This document shows positions 24,163 through 30,103 of a stretch of 35,382 nt of DNA, piece by piece; within the stretch, counting starts at the first letter, position 1; each line of letters opens with the position of its first letter. Origin of the DNA: a virus; IMG/VR virus record IMGVR_UViG_3300023116_004501, positions 1 to 35,382 of that record; one strand, 5' to 3'. The notes below the pieces were generated by a model. It worked only from the letters and a program-made list of their open reading frames with translations, was not told the origin of the DNA and made no database searches. The position numbers were made by a program, and so were the translations under genes.

Positions 24163-24404
24163 TGATGGGTGAAGCAAAGCAAAAGGCAGAAGCAGCAGCA
24201 TCTGCAAAGACTATGACGATTGAAGACGTGCGTCCTATCTATGACGCATCATTCCGTGCCTCGCGCACTACCATCTCAGTCCTTGACGCTATGTGTCAAC
24301 GTGGCGCAGTCAAGGGTGAGGAGATGTCGGCGATTGGACAACTGCGTGATCAGTGTGTACAGATCGCTCAGATGTGCGAGCAGTTTCATAGCGAGAACGA
24401 CTAA
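24162..24404 (+). CDS. Small helical hypothetical protein
   Basis: An 80-residue protein, coupled to gp45 by a one-base overlap (TAATG) and having GGAG five bases before the ATG. It is predicted to be all-helical, with an Ala/Lys-rich N-terminus, an ISVLDAMCQRGAVKGEEM turn and a final Gln-rich helix. A second ATG three bases later is an equal alternative start. No domain is recognised. Its place between the clamp and a peroxiredoxin gives little functional hint. Confidence 0.72.
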   Translation: MMGEAKQKAEAAASAKTMTIEDVRPIYDASFRASRTTISVLDAMCQRGAVKGEEMSAIGQLRDQCVQIAQMCEQFHSEND

Positions 24405-24946
24405 TGGAAGCACACGAAATGAGGGGAATGCGTGTCCCTCCTGTAACATTCAAGATGAGAGTTCGTGACGAATCTATTGGCGGTGATAATCCATATCGCT
24501 GGGAAGATCTCACAACAAATCAAGCATTTAACAATAAAAAAGTGCTGTTATTTTCTCTGCCAGGAGCATTCACTCCTACTTGTACGGAGTTGCAACTTCC
24601 TGGTTATGAAGCAATGTATGATCAATTTATAGCAGCAGGAGTTGACGAAATCTATTGTATTTCTGTTAACGATGCCTTTGTTATGAATAAGTGGGCAGCA
24701 GATCTAGGAATCACAAAAGTAAAAATGATTCCTGATGGTTCTGCAAGGTTCACTGGCGGTTTGAATATGACCGTGTACAAGGATAACTACGGCATGGGTA
24801 AGCGATCTTGGAGATTTGCTGCCATGGTAGTTGATGGGTTCATTACTCACTGGTGGTCAGAAGCTGGGAAACGTGACGATTACGAATTTGATCCGTATGA
24901 AGTCACCTGCCCCGATGTTGTATACGCTGACCTTGTGGGTGAATGA
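24404..24946 (+). CDS. Peroxiredoxin, Prx5/AhpC-TSA family
   Basis: A 180-residue thioredoxin-fold peroxidase. The catalytic segment LPGAFTPTCTELQLPGYE holds the peroxidatic Cys in PTCTE, the conserved Arg lies in FAAMVVDGF/WRF context, and VDEIYCISVNDAFVMNKWA is the Prx5-type strand-helix. It would reduce hydrogen peroxide or organic peroxides, perhaps protecting the infected cell. The first ATG overlaps the upstream stop (TAATG); ATGs at 24419 and 24428 are alternative starts, and related proteins begin near the latter. A terminator follows directly. Confidence 0.9.
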   Translation: MEAHEMRGMRVPPVTFKMRVRDESIGGDNPYRWEDLTTNQAFNNKKVLLFSLPGAFTPTCTELQLPGYEAMYDQFIAAGVDEIYCISVNDAFVMNKWAADLGITKVKMIPDGSARFTGGLNMTVYKDNYGMGKRSWRFAAMVVDGFITHWWSEAGKRDDYEFDPYEVTCPDVVYADLVGE

Positions 24947-24948
24947 TC

Positions 24949-24970
24949 GCGCAATACTGCGCATTTTGTT
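24949..24970 (+). terminator. Rho-independent terminator, short stem
   Basis: A 5-bp GC-rich stem (24949-24953 with 24958-24962), ATAC loop, then ATTTTGTT. It begins three bases after the peroxiredoxin stop codon. The stem is short, so read-through is likely. Confidence 0.6.
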
Positions 24971-24999
24971 AAACTTGAAATCTCTAAGGGAGATATATT

Positions 25000-25242
25000 A
25001 TGTCTAAGAAGGCACGCGTGCTTGAAGCACTCCAAACTGGCGAGCAATTCACTGCTAAGCAGATCTCTGCTCGTTTCAACGTCAAAAACCCACGCGAAGT
25101 AGTTCGTTCGCTGCGAGCAGATGGTTTCGCCATCTACGCAAACGAGCGTACTAACAGCAAGGGTCAAACCAAGAACTTCTATCGTCTGGGTACTCCTACT
25201 CGTGCGATGGTCGCCGCTGGTTACGCTGCGTTGGGTGCGTAA
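25000..25242 (+). CDS. Winged-helix DNA-binding protein
   Basis: An 80-residue basic protein. Residues ~17-45 read as a helix-turn-helix (GEQFTAKQISARFNVKNPREVVRSLRADGF in shorter units: FTAKQISARF, then NPREVVRSLRADG) followed by the wing strands AIYANERTN and KNFYRLG. This is the arrangement of a small MarR/LexA-like winged helix. It could regulate phage or host promoters, a possible binder of the repeated upstream element (inference). A strong AGGGAGA ribosome site precedes the ATG, and a hairpin follows the stop. Confidence 0.82.
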   Translation: MSKKARVLEALQTGEQFTAKQISARFNVKNPREVVRSLRADGFAIYANERTNSKGQTKNFYRLGTPTRAMVAAGYAALGA

Positions 25243-25249
25243 TAGGACG

Positions 25250-25269
25250 GGTGTTGCTTCGGCAACACC
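25250..25269 (+). terminator. UUCG hairpin between winged-helix gene and tRNA
   Basis: An 8-bp perfect stem (25250-25257 with 25262-25269) closed by TTCG, then TAACCTTTT. It may be a weak terminator or a processing/stabilising element ahead of the tRNA. Confidence 0.65.
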
Positions 25270-25278
25270 TAACCTTTT

Positions 25279-25355
25279 CGGGGATTAGCACAGCTTGGTA
25301 GTGCGTCCGCTTTGGGAGCGGAAGGTCGTAGGTTCAAATCCTTCATCCCCGACCA
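25279..25355 (+). tRNA. tRNA-Pro, anticodon TGG
   Basis: A full cloverleaf of 77 bases including an encoded CCA end. The acceptor arms CGGGGAT and ATCCCCG pair; the anticodon arm is TCCGC-TTTGGGA-GCGGA with anticodon TGG; the T arm is AGG-TTCAAAT-CCT. It closely resembles bacterial tRNA-Pro. It reads CCA (and by wobble other CCN), and CCA is a frequent proline codon in the capsid gene here. It is the only tRNA gene seen in the window. Confidence 0.96.
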
Positions 25356-25361
25356 AGAATT

Positions 25362-25541
25362 ATGCGAAAGTGGTGGAGAATATGGGCGCAGTCCCTCGGT
25401 GAGAAAGTCGGCGAAACCAATCGTCAAGCAGACTCCGTCGCTGTCATTCGCACAATCTGGTGGGTTACACATATGGCAACCTGCTGGTTCATTATCTTAA
25501 ATGCTATCGCCAACCATGGTTGGGGTCTTATCGGTTTATGA
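25362..25541 (+). CDS. Small membrane-associated phage protein
   Basis: A 59-residue protein starting seven bases after the tRNA (MRKWWRIWAQSLGEKVGE..., ending in a hydrophobic segment ICATCWFIIL-type stretch). The Trp-rich amphipathic start and a C-terminal hydrophobic helix (residues ~28-50, VAVIRTIWWVTHMATCWFII) suggest a membrane association. Short proteins of this general layout, with WRxWAxSLGEK, are found in marine T4-like phages. The TGA stop overlaps the ATG of the next gene (ATGA), indicating translational coupling. No strong ribosome site is visible, so it may be expressed by read-through from upstream. Confidence 0.78.
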   Translation: MRKWWRIWAQSLGEKVGETNRQADSVAVIRTIWWVTHMATCWFIILNAIANHGWGLIGL

Positions 25542-26239
25542 TCGAAAAACGCCATCTTAAAGAATACAAAAACCATGGGTTCACAATTGTAGAAAACTAC
25601 ATCACTCCCGAAGAACTGAAGATAGCACAGTGGGAGACTCTCAAACTCAAACGCTGGTATCTGATCCATAAGATGGACGGTAAACCAAGAGATGTTGGTA
25701 CTGGTAGATACTGGCGTGGGTTAGAACGTGCTGGAGACATGAGTCCTAAACTCATGGAGTTGTACACCAGCAAAAAGCAGTATGATACTGCCACTAAGTT
25801 TTTAGAGACTGACGAAATATATTTCTTTAATGATGAGATTGTCGCCAAGTATCCTAACGAAGAGTTTGAGTTTATGATTCATACAGACAACGAATGGGGT
25901 CCTGACCCTGAGGCAGCTGCCAGAGGGGACTACAAACTGGTCAACATTAATTGGATTTTGGATGATATAACTAGTAATAACGGTCCCATATCTTTTCGGG
26001 CGAAGAAAAAATTTTTCGCACCACGTCCAAAGGCAGGAGACGCAGTTATATTTGATGGTAACACTGTGCACTGGTCCACAAAGAACAACAGTAAAAAAGT
26101 AAGACGTTGTTGGGCAACTCAGTATACCACCAAAAGTATTGGACACTTTTTTAATAATGACAAACATCCTTTGCCACAGTTTAAAGGATTCTATACGGAA
26201 AGATTCAATGTTAGTCACTTACCATCCTCTCAAATATGA
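25538..26239 (+). CDS. PhyH-type 2-oxoglutarate/Fe(II) oxygenase
   Basis: A 233-residue oxygenase. The start at 25538 is chosen because of the ATGA overlap with the small gene upstream; the ATG at 25460 lies inside that gene. YKNHGFTIVENYITPEEL is the phytanoyl-CoA-dioxygenase N-terminal motif. The iron triad is IHTDNEW (H115, D117) and NTVHWST (H178), and RRCWATQY carries the 2-oxoglutarate Arg. Members hydroxylate small molecules, amino acids or sugars. It overlaps the next gene by 32 bases, which looks like a second oxygenase. Confidence 0.83.
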   Translation: MIEKRHLKEYKNHGFTIVENYITPEELKIAQWETLKLKRWYLIHKMDGKPRDVGTGRYWRGLERAGDMSPKLMELYTSKKQYDTATKFLETDEIYFFNDEIVAKYPNEEFEFMIHTDNEWGPDPEAAARGDYKLVNINWILDDITSNNGPISFRAKKKFFAPRPKAGDAVIFDGNTVHWSTKNNSKKVRRCWATQYTTKSIGHFFNNDKHPLPQFKGFYTERFNVSHLPSSQI

Positions 26240-26894
26240 TGTAGGATACTGGGTCGTTGAAGACATCGACTCAATATTAGATTTCGATGTTTTCGTTGCT
26301 GATGTTAACAAATGCGAGTACGATGGTAAGGATACCCCAAACAACCCTTTCCTCAATAAAAATATTACACAACTAGATGGTACGGAAGCGATATACCAAT
26401 TCTTAAATGAGTTCTACAGGGAGTATGTCAATCCTGAGGCGAAACCAACTTTTGCTAATGCTTCTTCTTGGTCAAATTTCTACTCAAAAGAATTGTTTGG
26501 TTGCTATGAGCAAGCACTAATCCCTCATCAAGATATCGAAGAAGGATTTTATGATACTGGGATAGCATGCAACCTTTGGTTGACTGACGAAGTAGAACAT
26601 AGTGGCACTAATCTGTACAAGTATCACGGCGAAATGATTGACAATAGGTATGACTTCTGCGTAGACCCCAACCACGCATTGAATGGAAGTTATGTTCGTC
26701 TAAAAGATATGCCTAAGAAAAAGCAATATATAAACTATAGTTGGGAAGCTTGGGGGTTTGAGTTTCTAGGCATGGCACCATCGAAATACAAAACCATGAC
26801 AATATACAAAACGAACGTACCGCATTGTGCACACATTCCTTACGACATTGAAGTGAGGCATGGTTGTTCGTTCGTGTACGAATGCGATGCTTGA
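26208..26894 (+). CDS. Probable second 2OG/Fe(II) oxygenase-like protein
   Basis: A 228-residue protein. The start at 26208 has GGAAAGA just upstream; the ATG at 26139 lies deep in the previous gene. The segment LIPHQDIEEGFYDTG holds an HxD (H107, D109), NLWLTDEVEHSGTNLYKYHG is a strand pair seen in small phage oxygenases, and VPHCAHIPYDIEVRHG supplies candidate distal His and Arg. The assignment is by motif pattern; no family name is certain. It is coupled to the PhyH-type gene and the following small gene overlaps its stop (ATGCTTGA). Confidence 0.55.
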   Translation: MLVTYHPLKYDVGYWVVEDIDSILDFDVFVADVNKCEYDGKDTPNNPFLNKNITQLDGTEAIYQFLNEFYREYVNPEAKPTFANASSWSNFYSKELFGCYEQALIPHQDIEEGFYDTGIACNLWLTDEVEHSGTNLYKYHGEMIDNRYDFCVDPNHALNGSYVRLKDMPKKKQYINYSWEAWGFEFLGMAPSKYKTMTIYKTNVPHCAHIPYDIEVRHGCSFVYECDA

Positions 26895-27090
26895 CAACCT
26901 AACAGAAAGGTTTTTAGTAGGAAGGAAAAGAAAGAAAAGAAATGCGCCTATTAAAGATTATCATATACCACATGGAGACAGTGCGGGTCAGTGGTGGTAC
27001 GGATACGAAAAAGTTTACTTGGTCAGGCACCCAGAATGGACGAAAGACTTATATGAATATAAGAAAAGAAGAATTGATTCAGTGGACTAA
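26887..27090 (+). CDS. Small basic hypothetical protein
   Basis: A 67-residue protein starting at the ATG that overlaps the previous stop (ATG CTT GA). It has a basic stretch (GRKRKKRNAP) and a WWYGYEKVYLVRHPEW segment of aromatics, ending KKRRIDSVD. No ribosome site is obvious, so it probably depends on coupling. It overlaps the next small gene by 38 bases. Function unknown. Confidence 0.5.
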   Translation: MLDNLTERFLVGRKRKKRNAPIKDYHIPHGDSAGQWWYGYEKVYLVRHPEWTKDLYEYKKRRIDSVD

Positions 27091-27220
27091 AATAGCATTG
27101 GTGGCGCCAATCGCATTGGTTTGGGATATCACCTTTTGGTGTATCACGAAACTACATAAAGGTGCCTCATGGGTTGATCTAGTGGTCGGCGAAAAAATAG
27201 ACGAGTTCCTTAGATCTTAA
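27053..27220 (+). CDS. Small membrane protein
   Basis: A 55-residue product starting at 27053 (GAAAGA six bases upstream), with one hydrophobic segment at residues ~10-27 (IALVAPIALVWDITFWCI) and a polar C-terminus. An upstream ATG at 26942 would give an implausible N-terminus overlapping the previous gene in another frame. Role unknown; could be an anchor or a lysis-timing factor, but nothing supports either. Confidence 0.5.
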   Translation: MNIRKEELIQWTKIALVAPIALVWDITFWCITKLHKGASWVDLVVGEKIDEFLRS

Positions 27221-27310
27221 TTAATTGTCCCGAGATGACTATAAACTCGCTCTGGTCGGTACGCACCGTCACCTGAGTAAGTGGCAAAACTGCTCTCTTT
27301 GAGGAACTGT
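27221..27310. other. 90-base gap before the first GT2 gene
   Basis: No convincing gene is seen. A weak promoter-like pair TTAATT/TATAAA with a 17-bp spacer (27217-27245) is the only structure. Confidence 0.3.
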
Positions 27311-28189
27311 ATGACTCCAATATCATTAGTCTGCCCTTATTATGAGGATGCTCGTCGTCTGTTTGATTTCATATGGAATGAAAACAACTTCAAGTATTTT
27401 GATGAGATTATCATAATAGACGATGGATCATATGATCATCCCGCCAAAGAAACTCTGGTAGACTTCATACTTGACAACCCAGAGTATCGTGATCGTTTAC
27501 GTTTGTTCCGCATACCAGTAGACTACGGTTTTAATGCGCACGGTGCTCGTAACCTTGGTATGAGATTTGTGCGTAATGAGTGGTGCTCCCTACTTGATAT
27601 TGATAATGAGATCACCGAAGGGTTCTGTGAACAACTACACCGTTCGATAGAGTCCTGTCCTCGAGACAGTTTCCTAATACATAACATTGACCGTACACCA
27701 GACAAAGATACTCTAAACCACTTTTCCATAAGAGAATGGCAGTTCTGGCGTGTCAAAGGATACGATGAAGAATGTATGGGTATTCATTATGGTGACAGAA
27801 TATTCCGATACAGATTGGATGCAATGTATAGACCTATCATGATGCCGCCACCATACCTTATCATGAATAGACCGATGCATCATTACAAGCATAGAGATGA
27901 CTGTAGGAAAGTAGTCTATAACAAAGACAACAGTATGACTCACCCTCCCGATAAGTACAGGATTGTTTGGGAAAAATTCATGTATGAAAGAAACGAAGAT
28001 AGAACTCGTTGGCATGAAATTGAAAAGCACCAATCAAAGTTTATGTGGTATGAAGTCGATCTTGAATGCCACCAACTTGAGTTAGATCTTGGTGAGTCTG
28101 CGCACCAACTGAGGCAACAAGTCTATATCGACGAGACACCTTTTGGATTTATGCTGAAACAATTGCTAAAAAGAGACAATACAACTTGA
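27311..28189 (+). CDS. GT2-type (GT-A fold) glycosyltransferase
   Basis: A 292-residue protein. The ATG at 27311 has AGGA eight bases upstream; the ATG at 27281 lacks one. The GT-A core is clear: SLVCPYYEDARRL, EIIIIDDGSYDHPA (nucleotide-binding strand with DDGS), GFNAHGARNLG, and CSLLDIDNEITEGF supplying the DxD metal-binding motif (DID). The C-terminal ~90 residues are not typical of GT2 and may bind acceptor. It is a paralogue of the next gene (FNAHGARNL is shared) and is preceded by a 90-base gap with a weak possible promoter (TTAATT/TATAAA at 27217-27245). Confidence 0.85.
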   Translation: MTPISLVCPYYEDARRLFDFIWNENNFKYFDEIIIIDDGSYDHPAKETLVDFILDNPEYRDRLRLFRIPVDYGFNAHGARNLGMRFVRNEWCSLLDIDNEITEGFCEQLHRSIESCPRDSFLIHNIDRTPDKDTLNHFSIREWQFWRVKGYDEECMGIHYGDRIFRYRLDAMYRPIMMPPPYLIMNRPMHHYKHRDDCRKVVYNKDNSMTHPPDKYRIVWEKFMYERNEDRTRWHEIEKHQSKFMWYEVDLECHQLELDLGESAHQLRQQVYIDETPFGFMLKQLLKRDNTT

Positions 28190-28914
28190 TATCTCTGTGT
28201 ATACCATATTATGAAGATCCTCATAGGTTAGAGTCCATATTATACAACGATTGCACCTTTAAATATTTTGATAAGGTTATCGTCGTAGATGATGCTTCTC
28301 CAAAATATCCAGCGAAACCTATCGTCAAAGCACACATAGAAGAATGCTGTTGTAACAGAAAGAAAATGTTTCTGTATCGAGTGGCGTTGGACTATGGGTT
28401 CAATGCTCATGGTGCCAGAAATTTAGCAGCATCCATATGCAAGACTGAGTGGATGCTGTTCATGGATGTTGATCTTGAGTTGACTGAAGAATTTTGTGAA
28501 GCACTGTTCCGCGAGATAGAATCCTGTGACGAGTCGCAGTATGTGCTTTGCAATTTGTATGGCGGCGACCCAGGAAATATATTTGCATGTCGCCGTGCTC
28601 AATTCTTTGAGGCAGGTGGATACGACGAGGAACTTCGTGGGTATCATATGGGCGATAAGATCTTTCGTGAGCGACTGGATACTCTCTACGACCCCTTGTT
28701 GATGTCCACCAGATTCCCCTCAAATCGCATAGGGAGACAAATAGTTGTCGATGATACCTGTACGGGGACTCAATATCCAGACGACTACACGGTCGTGCAG
28801 AGAGACCAGAAGCACATACAGGGTATTCTGGACATGATTCATGCTCGGAATGCCGACCGTAAGTCGTGGAAAAATATACCGAAAATCACGTTTGACTGGC
28901 GACGTGAAATTTAG
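28186..28914 (+). CDS. GT2-type (GT-A fold) glycosyltransferase, TTG start
   Basis: A 242-residue paralogue of the previous gene. The start is TTG overlapping the upstream TGA (TTGA), giving MISLCIPYYEDPHRL, aligned with the first strand of its neighbour. Motifs: KVIVVDDASP, DYGFNAHGARNLA and LFMDVDLELTEEF with the metal-binding DVD. A shared FNAHGARNL block and the same order show a tandem duplication followed by divergence. The region YDEELRGYHMGDKIFRERL occurs in both. The Trp-rich ending ITFDWRREI lies over the -35 region of the gp44 promoter. Confidence 0.83.
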   Translation: MISLCIPYYEDPHRLESILYNDCTFKYFDKVIVVDDASPKYPAKPIVKAHIEECCCNRKKMFLYRVALDYGFNAHGARNLAASICKTEWMLFMDVDLELTEEFCEALFREIESCDESQYVLCNLYGGDPGNIFACRRAQFFEAGGYDEELRGYHMGDKIFRERLDTLYDPLLMSTRFPSNRIGRQIVVDDTCTGTQYPDDYTVVQRDQKHIQGILDMIHARNADRKSWKNIPKITFDWRREI

Positions 28915-28920
28915 TATAAT
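28892..28920 (+). promoter_or_regulatory. Strong sigma70-type promoter for clamp-loader unit
   Basis: TTGACT (28892-28897), 17-bp spacer, TATAAT (28915-28920). It overlaps the end of the second glycosyltransferase gene and precedes gene 44 by 24 bases. Confidence 0.83.
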
Positions 28921-28944
28921 ATATGTTGATGATGGAGATATATG

Positions 28945-29883
28945 ATGATTGATACACTTTGGGTAGAAAAATACAGACCACGCACAGTCGAGGAGTGCAT
29001 CCTGCCGGATCACTTGAAGCAGCAGTTTAAGGAGATCGTCGCCACTGGTGAGGTTCCCAACATGCTGTTTACTGGCACCGCTGGTCTTGGCAAGACCACT
29101 GTCGCCCGAGCGATCTGTAACGAACTTTCCCTTGACTACATCTTGATCAACGCATCGGAGAGTGGTAACATTGACACTCTCCGTGGCAAGATCAAACAGT
29201 TTGCTTCTAGCATCTCACTTCAGGGTGGTTACAAGGTTGTCATCCTTGACGAGGCAGATTATCTGAACGCACAGTCGACTCAACCTGCCCTCCGTGGTTT
29301 CATTGAGGAGTTCAGTGCTAACTGTCGATTCATCCTGACTTGTAATTTCAAGAACAAGATCATCGAACCACTACACTCTCGTTGTGGTGTGATTGAGTTC
29401 AACACCAGCAAAAAAGACATGGTGAATCTGTGCGAGTCATTTATGACACGCACCATGACTATCCTAGAAGATGAAGGTGTGTCAGTATCAAACCCGACTC
29501 TTGTTGCTGAGTTGATCATGCGTCACGCCCCCGACTGGCGTAGAGTGCTTAACGAACTTCAACGTCACTCACGTGGTGGCGAACTTCAGTTAGATGTGCT
29601 GAGTAAGTCTACCAGCGCAAGTATCGCTGACCTGTTTTCTCATATCAAGAACAAAGACTTCAAGAATATGCGAACATGGGTAGCGAACAACATGGATGTT
29701 GAATCTGCTGCTATCTTCCGTGGCATCTATGACGCAATGTCAGAGTATGTCGCACCAAACAGCATTCCTCAGTTAGTTCTAATCCTTGCGGACTATCAAT
29801 ACAAGGCAGCATTTGTTGCTGACGCAGAACTAAATATGGTTGCTTGTCTAACGGAGATGATGGCAAATGTCGAGTTTAATTGA
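28945..29883 (+). CDS. 44: Clamp loader large subunit gp44
   Basis: A 312-residue AAA+ clamp loader (T4 gp44 is 319). WVEKYRPRTVEECILP starts the protein as in T4 (EQKYRPSTIDECILP). Walker A is GTAGLGKTT, Walker B is VVILDEADYLN, and the SRC motif with its Arg finger is in LHSRCGVIEF. Four copies with one gp62 load gp45 onto DNA. ATG codons at 28942 and 28945 are both possible; GGAG spacing of seven favours 28945. Its end overlaps a small gene by 17 bases. Confidence 0.95.
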   Translation: MIDTLWVEKYRPRTVEECILPDHLKQQFKEIVATGEVPNMLFTGTAGLGKTTVARAICNELSLDYILINASESGNIDTLRGKIKQFASSISLQGGYKVVILDEADYLNAQSTQPALRGFIEEFSANCRFILTCNFKNKIIEPLHSRCGVIEFNTSKKDMVNLCESFMTRTMTILEDEGVSVSNPTLVAELIMRHAPDWRRVLNELQRHSRGGELQLDVLSKSTSASIADLFSHIKNKDFKNMRTWVANNMDVESAAIFRGIYDAMSEYVAPNSIPQLVLILADYQYKAAFVADAELNMVACLTEMMANVEFN

Positions 29884-30103
29884 TATAGATTGGACTGATA
29901 GCGACATCGAGAAGATCCGCGATAAAGTTGATGTTCTCGCCCATGAAGTCCAAGATTTGGTTGTTGATAGGTTGATGAGAGACTTTACACAAGTAGAGTT
30001 GGAGAAGATTGAAGAGATGTACGGTACGCATTTTACATATCGCATGCTTCCTGACTTGCAGTGGATCCTCTCACAACCATACTTAGAGGATACTGTACAC
30101 TAA
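29867..30103 (+). CDS. Small hypothetical protein between gp44 and a metalloprotease
   Basis: A 78-residue acidic helical protein, starting inside the last codons of gene 44 (GGAG ten bases upstream). It has long amphipathic helices (DIEKIRDKVDVLAHEVQDL, VELEKIEEMYG) and ends with LPDLQWILSQPYLEDT. It is not gp62, which is identified further downstream. Function unknown; it could be a small accessory factor of replication because of its place (inference). Confidence 0.65.
   Translation: MSSLIDIDWTDSDIEKIRDKVDVLAHEVQDLVVDRLMRDFTQVELEKIEEMYGTHFTYRMLPDLQWILSQPYLEDTVH

Noticed and set aside
25312-25500. Forward 62-residue frame across the tRNA
   Set aside because: It starts inside the tRNA-Pro gene and overlaps the better small protein gene at 25362 in another frame.
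29867-30103. Gene after gp44 as clamp loader subunit gp62
   Set aside because: It is too short and lacks the RGKRYGKWAK-type motif; the gene at 31762 matches gp62.
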